The notes under the pieces: model-generated
What the model saw: the letters and a program-made list of their open reading frames with translations, nothing else
Told to the model about the DNA's origin: nothing
Databases searched by the model: none
DNA from: Heterotrichella gracilis
Lineage: Eukaryota > Sar > Xanthophyceae > Tribonematales > Xanthonemataceae
NCBI GenBank assembly: GCA_032358255.1
Contig: JAULBX010013430.1
Coordinates: 1-64,000, forward strand
Length of the DNA stretch: 64,000 nt
Direction: 5' to 3'
Made by a program: the position numbers and the translations under genes
Part shown: positions 22,701-33,709 of the stretch, piece after piece
Layout: every line of letters starts with the position of its first letter
How positions within the stretch are numbered: the stretch's first letter is position 1

Positions 22701-25632
22701 CCTCAGCAACGACTTCCTGCTCATGGACTATGGGTTCATGGTCACAGACAACCCACATGACCGCATACAGCTGCGCTTCGATCTGGGTCTGGTGCAGGTG
22801 TGGGCGGTGGGGGGTGGGGCGTGGGGGTGAGGGGTGCATGGTGGCGCCTAGCTGTAGGTCGAATTTGAGTGATTTAGTTTTAGGATAGATAAGGATGGAT
22901 GTGTTGATCAAGGATTATAGGTTCATGGTGACTGACAACCCACATGATCGCATCCAGCTGCGCTTCGATCTGGGCCTGGTGCAGGTGTGGGGGTTGTAGG
23001 GGGGGGCGCCTAGCTGTAGGTCAAACCTGAGGGATCCATTTTTTCCTTATAATAGTGGATTTCCTACACATGGAATATGGATCATGGTGACTGGTAACCC
23101 ACATGAACGCATCCAGCCGCTTCAGCACAGGCTTGATGCAGGCAAGGCGTGCGTATGGGTGTGAGTGTGCCATCATGCATTGTTGTCCCTGCAGCTGTGG
23201 CAAGCTCTCGCCATCCGCCTATGTGCCTCAAAAGCATGGGACCACTCCCACGCCATGCAAGCCCACCATGTGCCCCCTCCCATCCCAACTCCCGAACACC
23301 CCCTCCCCCAACACAGGCTGGCCGCATGGTGGCTGGGTTCCAGGACGAGGACAATTCCACGCTGCCCGCCCTGGCCGCCACGTCACTGGACACGCTGCCA
23401 GCCTGGCAACAGCAGGTGGGCGGGTGCTAATAGCACCTGTAGCGCATGTGTTTGCAAGGCATTCCTTGCACCTGCCTGATGAATCAGCTGCACAACATGC
23501 CGCTAATCTGGCTGTTTTGGTGGAATGCATGCATGTAATCAACAATGCGCTGTTTTTGGCGTGCCTTACACGGCGAGCGGACGGCGGGGTACCGGCGGCC
23601 GCTAGCCTGAAATTCTACGGCACAGCAATAAGCTAGAAACAATTTTGGCGAATTTTTCTTTGGTCCCTGTGTCGATCCCCGTGTAGATATGGGGATTGTT
23701 GGCATCCCGGGCCGAGTACGGCACGCCCCTTGCCCGCGTGGCCGAGCAGGTTTTAATCCATCGTACCTGCAGCCCCTCCCCACCTTTAAGACTGAGCCCA
23801 CCTCATTGGATCCCCAGGAATTCCACACTACCAAAACACCGGTGCACAATTTTTTTCACAGCCTGTATTTGCATTAAAAAATACCTGTTGGGAATAGTAT
23901 TTTCACACTACTGTATCCCCTGGCGCAGGTTCTGGCTGAGCTGCACTTGATGGGGTCAGGGGCCAATCTGGAGGTGACACTTGGCGGCGCGCCGGTGGTT
24001 GACGGGCGCCTGCTGGCGGCTGTGCGACTGCTGTCCTGTGGGGACTCTGGGGAGATCCGGGGCAAGGGGGTGGAGGCGCTGCAGGGGTGGGAGGGGACGC
24101 TGTCGCCGCCGGTGGAGGTAGGTCGGGGCAAAAAACCCTAAAAATACTAAATTCCAAACCCTAAATTGTGGAGGCTGAGAGGTGGGAGGGGAGACTGTCG
24201 CTCCAGTGGAGGTAGGGGCGGGGCAAAAAAAACTACAAAAACTACCCCCCAACCCCCAAATTGTGGAGGATGTGCAGAGGCGGGAAGGGACGCTGTCGCC
24301 GCCGGTGGAGGTACGGGCGGGGCGAAAACCCTTAACCCTTACCTTAGCTGACTGCATCATTATGAGTAGGCATTCCACCCATGCAAACCCTAACCTAGGG
24401 TGTCAAACCCCGCCTCTAACCTACTGCCTTCAGGTGCAAGAGTGGTACAGCCAACTTGCACCATGAACCCATAACTTAGGGTGTTTAAAACCCTATCCTA
24501 CCCTGCCACAGGTACTGCCCTGGGCACCCTGGGCACCCTGGCACCCTTGTCCTCTCTCGTGTTTCAAAGCCATCGCAACCACCCTGGATGCAAACCCTAC
24601 CCTAGGATGTTGAAACAACAAATCCTACCTGTTGCCCTGTGCACCCTCGTGCCGCGCCGTCTTCCAACCTCACAGACACACATATGGTGCCAAATCCATG
24701 CTAAACCCTAACCCAGGGTATTGATACAAGAAAACAAAAATTCACATGATTTCCCTGCTCCTACAGGTTGCTGCCCTACGCACGCTGACGGGCGTTGCTG
24801 CCCTGGTTCTCTCTCGTTTCGCAACCACCTTGGATCAAGATGCAGAGGTCCTGAAGGAGGGGCAGGACGCTGAGGGGACCCCGCTGTCCCCCGAAATGCG
24901 CATCTCGCTGCATTTCCGGGTGGCCAAGAAGCAGGCCCTGGTGGCGGTCATGCGAGGACTGGCGGAGCGGATTGAGGTGGGTGGTGGGTGGGGAGTGGGG
25001 GGTACTGGTCGCTGTTCGAGGTGGGTGGGTGGCGGGTAGTGGGGACATCGGTTGTTGCTCAAGGTTGAAGGTGAATGGGGCGAGGAGTAGGGGTGTTTGT
25101 GTGCACAATCGTCGTTTCATTACGAGCTCAGTCCCTGACTCCATCCCCACTCCATGCAATACCCATCCCCATTCCCATCCACTATGTGAGGAATCCCGTG
25201 ACTGGGCGGTGCCAGTGGAACATCAATGATTGGCAATGAACCATTTCTTCCAGCATGGCATTGCCATGAATGATTGCAATGAACCATTTCTTCCAGCATG
25301 GCATTTCTATGAATGCATGCATGTCAATGTTATGGAGCAACAGAGCGCGGTGTCGTAATATATGTTAGGTTGGCCATCCTGGTCCCTACATGCCCATAAC
25401 CAAGAAATGAAGTCAAACCATTAAAAAAAATAAAGCTATAACCTCTCCCCTCCCTTCTCAGGAGCTCGCGGGTGCCAGCCTGCGCTCCCTGCACAACCTC
25501 AAGCCCCCACCCGGCCAGGGGGGACAGCCTGCGGCCAAGAAAGACAAGGCCCCGCCTAAGGAGGGCCCCAAGACCCGCAACGAGGCGCTGATGGCCAAGA
25601 AAACAAAGCCTGCCAAGGGGTTTGGGGCATGA
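19740..25632 (+). CDS. Plastid-type SET-domain methyltransferase, Rubisco-LSMT-like (573 aa)
   Basis: Ten exons: 19740-19926, 20279-20451, 20828-20968, 21455-21707, 22007-22146, 22639-22797, 23317-23415, 23929-24117, 24767-24976 and 25462-25632. All phases are consistent. The first about 70 residues are Ser/Ala/Arg/His-rich with few acids, as in a chloroplast transit peptide. SET motifs follow in order: FGLEAAQPLPSGTRLIHLP; the iSET helices; VSSRAFRT; LLPLIDMCNHSFEPNCEI (the NHS core); and GEPLVLSYGNLSNDFLLMDYGF (catalytic Tyr). Exons 7-9 make the Rubisco-substrate-binding helical domain. The tail is Lys-rich (KKDKAPPKEG). Such enzymes trimethylate Lys of Rubisco large subunit or plastid aldolase; the exact substrate is not shown. 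Introns hold more exon echoes than in any other gene here. Confidence 0.9.
21345..21394 (+). repeat. Exon-edge echo of LSMT-like exon 4 (5' edge)
   Basis: This is an approximate copy of the acceptor and first 45 nt of exon 4 (21450-21500), coding VLAHR...GDA.PFAT in both. It lies about 105 bp upstream of the real exon. An ATG-TGA change interrupts the frame of the copy. Confidence 0.8.
22256..22301 (+). repeat. Exon-edge echo of LSMT-like exon 5 (3' edge)
   Basis: This is a near-perfect copy of 22118-22163: exon end coding KRAPGGA, donor GTGCGTGG and the beginning of the intron. TTTAGGG units lie between the two copies and just after the echo. Confidence 0.9.
22326..22346. repeat. Interstitial telomere-type repeat
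   Basis: Two and a half TTTAGGG units lie directly downstream of the exon-5 echo in intron 5 of the LSMT-like gene. Confidence 0.8.
22463..22497 (+). repeat. Exon-edge echo of LSMT-like exon 6 (5' edge)
   Basis: This partial copy of 22631-22665 covers the acceptor CTCCCAG and codons VN.{2}AK. It lies about 168 bp upstream of the true exon. Confidence 0.75.
22915..22990 (+). repeat. Exon-edge echo of LSMT-like exon 6 (3' edge), first copy
   Basis: This copies the last about 67 nt of exon 6 and its donor. All five base differences over the aligned codons for FMVTDNPHD...LGLVQ are synonymous. A possible AG acceptor at 22919-22920 and the donor at 22985 bound it. A shorter, more decayed third copy is at 23080-23121. 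Confidence 0.9.
24165..24330 (+). repeat. Two exon-edge echoes of LSMT-like exon 8 (3' edge)
   Basis: Copies at about 24168-24235 and 24262-24330 repeat the exon end coding GWEGTLSPPVE, the donor GTA.G..GGGG and the A-rich start of the intron. The second copy is closer to the true exon than the first. Confidence 0.85.
25236..25312. repeat. Short tandem duplication in intron 9 of the LSMT-like gene
   Basis: A unit of about 38 bp (starting AATGAACCATTTCTTCCAGC) occurs twice, the copies about 40 bp apart. Confidence 0.8.
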
Positions 25633-26583
25633 GGGGGGTTCAAGAGGGGAGGATAAGGCGTTTTGGGGGGGTCAGGAGAGGGGGGGGGACGATTTTTTGG
25701 GGGGGAGGTGGTGGGTGTATGGGGGTGTGGGGGGGTGGGGGGGGGGGCGCCATGGAATGGCTTGGCCAGAGGTTAAGGGCAACTCTACCCGTTCACCATC
25801 TGTGGTGGGTTGGCTTGCATGGCCACCGCTGAGACTGCAGTGCACCTATATGTGACCATGCAGATAGTGGGGGGATGATGATGGCGGGGTGCGGGCCGCA
25901 CCGTGCGGCGGGTAGCGTCTTTTGTTGAGGGGTGAGAGAAAAGGAGCAGGCTAGGGGAACTATGGCGCATTGTTGCGTCTATTTACGTATGCCGCACAGG
26001 GCCTGGTTAGGCTGCGAGAGGCGGCTGGTACCCCAAGCGTGAAACCCTGATTGGGACTATCCACTCGCCCAGGCCCTCCCAGTTGTACTGCCAGTGGCTA
26101 GCTGGAACAGACTTGAGTGATTAGTAATGCGCCATGTTTTGAGTGCATCCAATGGTGCAAGGCTCGGGCACAGATGCAGTACGTGCTGGTGCTTCAAGTC
26201 CTGGATGCTGCCGCGGTATAATGTAATCTTCCCCGTGGGTTGTGGCTCCTAAACTCGCGTTTTGCATGGTATACTGTTCTCGAACTTCCTAAGCATTACC
26301 GGCAGTAAAAAGGGTCAACCATGTGCCATGGCTTTGCAATATTTGAGGCTGGTGTTTTCAAGCAGTCCTAGCTAGAAATAAAGAATCCAATGAGGCCCTA
26401 AACCCTACCCTTGGGCTCTAAACCCTAGCTAAGGGTTCCTCTCCCCTCCCGCCAAAAAAAGCAGCCGTGGCACCACCCTGCACCTTTCAAGCTTCCTTGT
26501 CCTTGCTCGCGTACTAAAGCTCGTGCTTTCCTGGAAAACGGTTGTAAACCAGCCCCCCTCGACTCACACAGAATCCAGGGCAG
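25633..26583. other. Intergenic between LSMT-like and PsbP-like genes
   Basis: The gap starts with a very G-rich 3' UTR (25633-25745). It ends with the presumed promoter and 5' UTR of the PsbP-like gene. CCCTAA units occur at 26396-26430. No exon is supported. Confidence 0.5.
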
Positions 26584-28774
26584 ATGGCGACCACCACGTG
26601 TGCAAAGCTTGTTGCAGTGAACAACTCGCAACGATCGAAGGTAGAGCACTTTCTGCTTGTTGCTGCTTGTTTGGACGGCTCCTTAGACCAGCTGCCAACG
26701 AGATTTAAGTCTTACAGGCTCGAGTGGATGCTTTCAAGGCTGGACCCGTGCGCTGCAGTGCGGTGCCCCGCCCTGATGCAGGTGTGTAAGGTTGTGTGGC
26801 CACCACACACACCGTCAAAGATCACCAATTGCAGCTGGTCCCTTGCATTGTCAGCTTGCCTGGATTGGGTTTTCAACGGGTAGTCGGAATTTAAGGTGTA
26901 AGGCGGTCCTTTTTATTCTCCACAGGCTCAACATTGAACAGGAGGCAACTACTGCAGTACTCTGGCATGCTTGGCCTGGGCCTGGCTGCAGCACCAGCCT
27001 CCCAAGCTAAAGGTACTTGCTTCAGTCTCTTCAGTTTGGCTTTGCATAGCAAATTTTGCTGAGCTTGAAATAACGCCTGTCAACGCAACACGCCTTCATT
27101 CTGCTGTACACCTTGTGTGGGTACCTAGCGTGGTTATCATTGTGACTCACCCACCCACCACCCACCTCAGGACTGGGTGGCTTCAACCCCGTGAAGGACA
27201 ACCAGGACGGCTACTCCTTCATATACCCGTTTGGCTGGCAGGAGGTGTCTGTCAGGGGTCAGGACGTGGTGTTCAAGGACATCATTGAGCCACTGGAGAG
27301 CGTGAGCGTGAGCATTTCACCCACAGACAAAACCACGGTGTCAGAGTTTGGGGACCTGGCAGAGGTGAGAAGCAGGCATCTTTCCCTTAATTTGCAGGGG
27401 GTTTCCCTTAGTAAGGGGTCTACACAGTCGGGTGTACTGGGTACCCGCCTGCCGTTGCAAAAAGACCTGAGCAGGAACGACCATCAGACGTGGTACTAGC
27501 TCAAGTAATTTGAGTGGGACATGAGCTGGCAATGGCTGACTGCCAACCTGGGTGTATTGCTAGAATGCAGGTACAGGTAGTGGCTGCAACCAGCTAACAC
27601 CCGGACGTATTGCAGGTGGTCCTGACCCTTGCAGACAAGGTGCTTACCTCCCCACAGCAGGAGGTCAAGATCCTGGCTGCCAAGGAGGTAAAAGCACAAC
27701 CCCTCAGCTTGCTGAAACGGCGTTGAATGTGTTGTAGCACTGCCTTTCTCAGTGGTTCACAGAAACGCAGTGGTCTTCCCATTCCAACCAGTTATGTTTT
27801 CCTCAATGCCTGTTGCGTGCCTGCTTTGTGTGTGCGGCCCTGTTGGGCTTATTTCGGTGCTGTGCCTTGCAGAAAACGGTGAACAACCGGAAATACTACG
27901 AGTTTGAGTTTGCCGCCAAGAACCCCACCTATATCAGGCACGCGCTGGCTGTGGTGACTGTCGCCAATGGTGCGTGGAGCACGGAATATTCATGGTCCCT
28001 GCACTGCTTTCGTTCTCATAGCATTACGCGGTGATCAAGGGGTGACGGAGTCTGTGGCGTGGGGCATCCATGAACCACGTACTGGCGTTGCTGGCGACGG
28101 GGCTGTAGATGTGTCAGTTTAGGGTTTAGGGTTTGGAGTGGCGCCAGGTAGCCCTACACTGCAAGCTTGCTAAATACTCCGCTGGCTTGTCGTTGAAAGG
28201 CTGTGTTGTCACTTTGTTAGGTCACATGCACCGCAGCAAAACCCTAGCAGCAGCCTTGAGCATGCTGTGCACGGTTGTTCTATCCAGGCACTGCGAGCAT
28301 AGGTTGCAGCGGGATGTCGGGTAGGCAGTCAAATGCATGTTATCAACAACCGTCCTGCAGCGCTGCTCATGCGGCGCCAAGGAGTTGAGACCCTGGCACC
28401 GATTATCACATCTTGACAAGGGCAGACCCAGCATCGTTGTAGTCTGACCTTGCTGTGTTGCCCTGCAGGCCAGTTCTACACGCTGACCACAGGGTCCATT
28501 GAGAAGCTAAACCCTAAACCCTAAACCCTAATCCGAGTTCACATCTTGCTGTGCTGCGCTGCAGGCCAGATCTACATGCTGACCACAGGGTCCAACGAGG
28601 TGCTAAACTTTAAAAGCTGAACCTTAAACCCTAAACCGACTTTACATCTTGCTGTGTTTTTCTGCAGGCCAGTTCTACACGCTGACCACGGGGTCCAACG
28701 AGAAGCGGTGGAACGCCATGCAGAAGAAGCTGCAGGCAGTGGTGGACTCCTTCGAGGTGGTGGACCGCTACTAG
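26584..28774 (+). CDS. PPL1: PsbP-like protein 1, thylakoid lumen (225 aa)
   Basis: Seven exons: 26584-26640, 26718-26781, 26926-27012, 27171-27364, 27616-27687, 27873-27969 and 28668-28774. Phases are all consistent and the stop is TAG. The N-terminus is a bipartite plastid/lumen presequence: a Ser/Thr/basic transit peptide, then the twin-arginine motif NRRQLLQYSG with a hydrophobic stretch and an AxA-type site (APASQA). The mature part is a PsbP fold with YSFIYPFGWQEVSVRGQDVV, KDIIEPLESVSVSI, YYEFEFAAKNP, YIRHALAVVTV and FYTLTTGSNEKRW. These match PPL1, a lumen protein needed for repair of photodamaged photosystem II in plants. Exon 7 is preceded by two echoes of its own 5' edge. The PPL1 identity rather than another PsbP-domain protein is a judgement from motif wording. 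Confidence 0.92.
28118..28137. repeat. Interstitial telomere-type repeat
   Basis: Two TTTAGGG units and part of a third lie in intron 6 of the PsbP-like gene. Confidence 0.8.
28464..28606 (+). repeat. Two exon-edge echoes of PsbP-like exon 7 (5' edge), with telomere units between
   Basis: Copies at 28464-28506 and 28556-28604 repeat the acceptor TGCAG and codons for QFYTLTTGS. Between and after them stand CCCTAAA units (28507-28533). Splicing to the first copy would hit a stop inside the CCCTAA array. Confidence 0.9.
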
Positions 28775-30970
28775 GCAGTTAACCAATCCAGCTGTGAGCG
28801 GAACACATGTGGCGACCCACCACCTGGGCTGGAGAAAGGGCAGCCGCAGCACACAGCCAGCTGCGGTGCAGCATTTTGTCGACATATGCAGTAGATGGCG
28901 TGGCAGGGAAAATGTCGGTAGCTTTTGGATCCTTTTTTGCGGTCAACGCCAGGCAGCTGAGGCAGCCAGGCATTAGTTGCAGTGCCGGATTTGAAGGCAT
29001 GTGGCGAATTGGGTGGCAAGGGAGCAGCGCATTTTGTGTCAATGGAGGTCAAGCCGGTGACTGGTCCCTTTTGCCTTTGGGGGAATTGAGTGCTATCGCC
29101 ATGTCTACCATGCAGCGGCCAAGTACCGGCTCCTGGGTTTAACTGGGAGCGATTGCGCCAGTGGATGCAATTGGGTAACACGCAGGAGCGCTATTTGGAC
29201 AGGACAAAGTGAGAGAATTGGGTAGTGGGCAGTGCTTGTTTTTGTGCCCTTAGCGGATAGGACTGTAGGCGAGCAGATTTGCAGCAAGAGATATGCAATG
29301 GAAGGGTTACGGAGAAGAGAAACGCGTGTGGCCAGCCTTGGCCGCTGCAGTCATTTTTTATGCAGATGTAACTTTGATGAAACCACATGCACGCCAGTGT
29401 TGAGCGGCCGGGGTGGTTCAGCAAGTCTGCGGGCATGGTCAGGAGCCCCAGCACCTGCTTTGGACGCTCATTGGGCCTGCCCTGCTCAACACCCTATCAC
29501 CACCCTACCTTCAGCATCCCAGAGAGATCTCACAGATCTTTTCTGCCCAATTGGCACGTGCATCACTTGATTGCGCCCCGTGCATCACTTGATTGACTGC
29601 CAGCGGCCCACGTCAGGGCTGTTCCGCGGCCAGCCTTGAGATAGGGTGATGCCACGCTGGCACAAAGCCGCCAATCACATGCCATCTAACCCTAACTTCC
29701 TGCCCTAGGATTGGCGGAGCAAGGCGATGACGTATAGCCTCGAGGCAAGGCACCCGCACATTGCTTGGGCAGGCGCTGCAGTGTGAGCCGGTGCGGGTGC
29801 CACGCTGTGCGCGTGTTTGTGCGGGGTGCGGCACGCTAAATACTTGGCGATAACCTCGCGTCGACGTCAATTGATAGCCGAATTGAGTAGCCGCAGGTTG
29901 GTTCTTACTGCTGACTATAGTGCCGCAAGTGGGGAACGGGTTTCAGCAGGGTTGTTGTAGACATCACTTGGCTCGCAAACCTCTCACGGGCCAGCTTCTG
30001 GCCTTGGACTCCGACCCGAGCATCTGGGCATTCAAGCGGCTTGCACCCAACCATGACGGTACGTTCACGCAGATTAGGCAGCGGTGTATGTTGGTATCAG
30101 ACTGCATTCCCAAGTACCTCACGGCTGTGCACAGTTTATGCTGTGGGTTGTGCACTAGGAGTCACGACGCCGGGCGACGAAAGCCATACCCACCAGGGAA
30201 TTGAACAGACGCATTGCCCAAGAGGTAGTTCTTGTGCATTGGGTTGCCTCCGCGTTGTGGTAGTGTCTACGGACATAGGCGTGTCGCCTAGGCCAGTATA
30301 TCTCCTAGGACGCACAGGTGCACAGCGTGTCTCGTAGATCACGTAGGGTAGCTGGAGAGTCATCGGCAACAAGCGCATTTAGTGACAGCGCCTCGTCATT
30401 GTAGCGTGCGTACGCAGGGCTTGCAAGGCAGGGTGTAGGTACAGCGCCATTGTACAATTCTCTTACGTACCAGTACCAGTTCCGCCAGCCACTGCGCTCG
30501 CCCATGCACATTCGCCACCCCGTTGGGTGAAAGCAATCGAGTCGATCGAGCGCACTACTAGATTCGCCCGGTCTGTGCGAGCTGCGCGTGGTCCTGGCGG
30601 TGCGCAATAGGGTCGAAACAGCCTCATGCGCAACGACATGCATCCAAAAGTTTACTGCATCCGACGTGGCGGTCTACCCATAGCCGAGACCGCCTGTAGG
30701 TGAGACGCCACTGGCTGCAGCTGCGCCCACAACCAATAACATACCAATTGCACCACTTATCCGTAGCGTTACCGCACTTCCAAGATAGCTATTCTTTTCA
30801 GAGTTCCGCTTTCCCTTCTAGCTTCTGTCGTTCGCCGTATTCTTTTGTTCGTGGTGGTGTTGCATCGCCCGGGAAAACACCCCACCTTATCCATACCCGA
30901 GGTACCAGCAAACCGCCTATTTCCGTAGGCCTCAGGTCCCGCGCGGCCCTACTCACTACAGCGCCACAAC
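28775..30970. other. 2.2-kb intergenic segment
   Basis: It begins with the 3' UTR of the PsbP-like gene, with a TGTAA near 29364. The middle (about 29600-30700) has a different texture from the rest: fewer TTTAGGG motifs, many TACG/CGTA words, and an open minus-strand frame of 112 codons at 30305-30643 with no recognised homology or splice context. It may be a decayed mobile element or the 5' region of the next gene. No gene can be supported. Confidence 0.4.
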
Positions 30971-31743
30971 ATGGAGGACGATTGCGTCTCATCGGCGCCC
31001 TCAGCAGTGTCAGCGGCGCCCTCATCATCCGACGCATCCCATGCCCTCTCCCGGCCCTCGCCATCGCCATGCTGCCTCACCACCGCCAAGGACGCCTCCG
31101 AGTCCGCCGCTGGCTACCCAGTGGTGTGGTACCACGCGATGCAGGCGACCTACCCGTGGGTGTACGCCGCGGGCCCGTCGTATCCTACCGCCGTGGCCTT
31201 CAACCAGGTCCCCATGCCCTACACTTGGGCGGTGGGATATTCCAACCCTGTGTGGCAGCCCTCGCAAACAACCGCTGGTGGCGTCCCCTACGGCTACGGT
31301 GAGAACTCCTTCGACGCTATTACCCGCCCTGAGCTGCACTATGTGTAAATCGAGTGGACTCTGTCCAACTGCCTGTGGCTGCCGTTCCCTGTTCTTACCC
31401 TAGCCCTGGATATTTCCTTGCTTCAGGGTACTGCGAGCAGGGCAAGCTGGTTGCTGAGGGCCAAGCCTGCCCAGCTGGAGCCTACTACATGCCTCACCAG
31501 CCGGTTGAGGAGGCTGTGGTGCCTGCCCTGAGCCACGGTCTGGCCCTGTCTGGGTCACCTCCACTGGAGGACACCACCCTCATGGTGCCCTCTGGCCTGG
31601 TTGCAAGTAAGGCTGGTGCCACCCAGGGCCTGGTCGAGGAGGCTGGGCCAGTGTGGGACGCAAGGTGCAGCGACTCAGAGTCGTGTGGGACAGTGGTGGT
31701 GGCCGATCCAGCGATGGCTGAGGGCTGGGGCTGCAACTACTGA
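30971..31743 (+). CDS. Unknown Tyr/Pro-rich protein (214 aa), two exons
   Basis: Exons 30971-31298 and 31427-31743 are joined in phase 1 (donor GTGAGA, acceptor TTCAG) and end in TGA. The first about 50 residues are Ser/Ala-rich and disordered. Next comes an aromatic/Pro stretch with YPVVWYHAMQATYPWVYAAG and MPYTWAVGYSNPVW, a low-complexity type seen in RNA-binding or stress-granule proteins. The second half is acidic with several Cys. No domain is recognised, and the exon boundary is well supported by codon use on both sides. It has no neighbours of related function. Confidence 0.65.
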
Positions 31744-33709
31744 TTGGTCGGCATTTTGGCACACGTGCTTGCATATATTTGGCCCCAACGCACGTCTTGT
31801 GTCTCGAACCCCCCTAGTTTCGTCTGGGTTCTGATAGGGGTTGTATCATGTATTGGGTTGCAGCCAGCTGACTTTTAATCACAGCCTGGCCTGCTAGAGA
31901 CAACAGTTTGTGGGTGTACACCGGGTGGATGCAAATAGGAGGGTTTGATTTGCATACCGTGCTTCAGCACCGTTTCAAACATAAGAGTTAATGTTTACAC
32001 AGCTTGGGTGTTCGTGGGCAAAGGTGGGGACGATGAACTGCTATTTATGTTTTTGTGGGTGAGATGAGATGATAGGCTATAAATGTCGAGGCTATAAACG
32101 TAATTGGGTTTTGAGAAGATAGGCTATAATTGTTGAGGCTATGGTTTTAACTGGGTATTGGTTTACAGGACGCAAATTTGTTGTCGGTAGATTAAATAGA
32201 GGATGAACTGCGAATAGGTTGAAAAGCACTGTAGTTTGGTTTGAGCACTTTTTGTTGATCTGGCTATTTTTTTACTGTCTTATCTGTGTTTGAAATGATA
32301 TGGGGTTTGGGTGTGCGGTTTGGTACCGCGCTTGCCAGTACTACCCAGGAGGCCTTTCCCTCCTGATTTGCAGTTTGTATGTGATACGGTGCTTTTTTGC
32401 GTCGCTCTGGATATGGGTTTGGTTCAGGTTGGCATTGGTTGAATACCTTTTCTAGTATAGTATGATGTTCTGCTGATGCAGACAGTAGCACTAGCAACAC
32501 CCAGCGCTGCTTTAAGCTTGTAGGTGGTGGTGGCTGTGCCAGCGTGTGCGCCAGTCTCGAATTTTTTTATAGTGGTGTCCACAGCACACCTTCAGCAGTT
32601 TCTGTGTGACCACCCAAACGCTCTCGGAGGCTGTTCAGACTCCTCGTGCCTTTCAGCGCCCTTTGTTTGTGGCGGCGCAGCAAGTATCAGATACTACTCG
32701 TGTATGGCTTGTACTTTTATGTGGCATGGCAGCCTGCTCTGCTGTGCGTGGCAGTGCAATCATGGCTTACTTTGCACCTATGGCTTGTGGGGTTTCAATT
32801 TCTATCCGTGCAGTCGACACGTGCTGGCTTATTTCTCAGCGCAGATGGTTTGTACAGGCAGCAGGCAGCGTTTTATGCACGTGTGCAAGGCTGCTCTTGT
32901 TTCAAGGCAAAAGGAGGTTTACACAAGTTTCACTCTCCACAGGTGTCCTGTTCCACATTGTGGCAGCGTGCACCAGATTTGCAGATAATTTTAGGACCTC
33001 AAAAGGGTTTTGGTCCAAAAGGAATGACTCCACGACATTACACACTGTTTATGTCATGAATGAACGGCTTCACAAGGCTTGGTCTATTGGTACCAACTGT
33101 AACGCTATTGATAGTTGTCAACTGTGAATGATGTTCAATTTTTGCAAAAGGCTTTGCATACACTGTGTGACATATACGCCACTGGCAAGCTGGGTGGGCT
33201 TTGCATACAATGTGTGACATATACGCCCCTGCCAGGTTTGACTCAATGCAAGAAAGGCCTTCGAAGGGACATGGAACCACACGGGTGACAGGCTACGCAA
33301 AAGAAAGGGAACGCGCAAAGGTGGCCCTAGGCTGTGAGAAGCAACGCACAAACAAAAAGCAAAAAAAAGCCTGTAAAAGTCCCAACATCAATGGCGCCCC
33401 CGCAACCAACTGCTCTGAAACGTTTAACCCTTTGCAAGGGTTTTCCTGCATAGTGGGCCTTCACCGCCGCGGCCACCCTAGCAAGGGCTAATAGCCTCAC
33501 ATAAGCGCAACCCTGGGGGCGGGGATGTTACCCCCCTCCGCACCACCACCACGCCGGCCATCTCGCCCTGTGACGATCCGCTCACTCGCTCCGCAACCCC
33601 CCTTTCCCTCCCCTCCCCTCCTCCTCTCAACCCTTGGACCCCCCCCCCTTTTCGTTCTGCAGCCACGCCCAGAGCTTTCCCTCTCCTCTGCCCCCATCGC
33701 CCCCTCCTC
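31744..33709. other. Long AT-richer 3' UTR/intergenic segment between converging genes
   Basis: Contains two local tandem duplications. One is a GATAGGCTATAA unit at 32070-32150. The other is a TTTGCATACA.TGTGTGACATATACGCC unit at 33152-33231, period about 45. A stretch at 32606-32690 reads like an exon (SEAVQTPRAFQRP) but has no start, acceptor or continuation that I can support. Confidence 0.4.

Noticed and set aside
24425-24466. Possible extra LSMT-like exon coding VQEWYSQLAP
   Set aside because: Has an acceptor but ends at once in a stop; better explained as a decayed echo.
30700-31302. 200-codon plus frame overlapping the Tyr/Pro-rich gene
   Set aside because: Out of frame with the two-exon model; composition (Arg/Ser/Pro-rich) is typical of a frame-shifted shadow.
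32606-32700. Exon-like stretch with SEAVQTPRAFQRP
   Set aside because: No ATG, convincing acceptor or following exon; left as intergenic.
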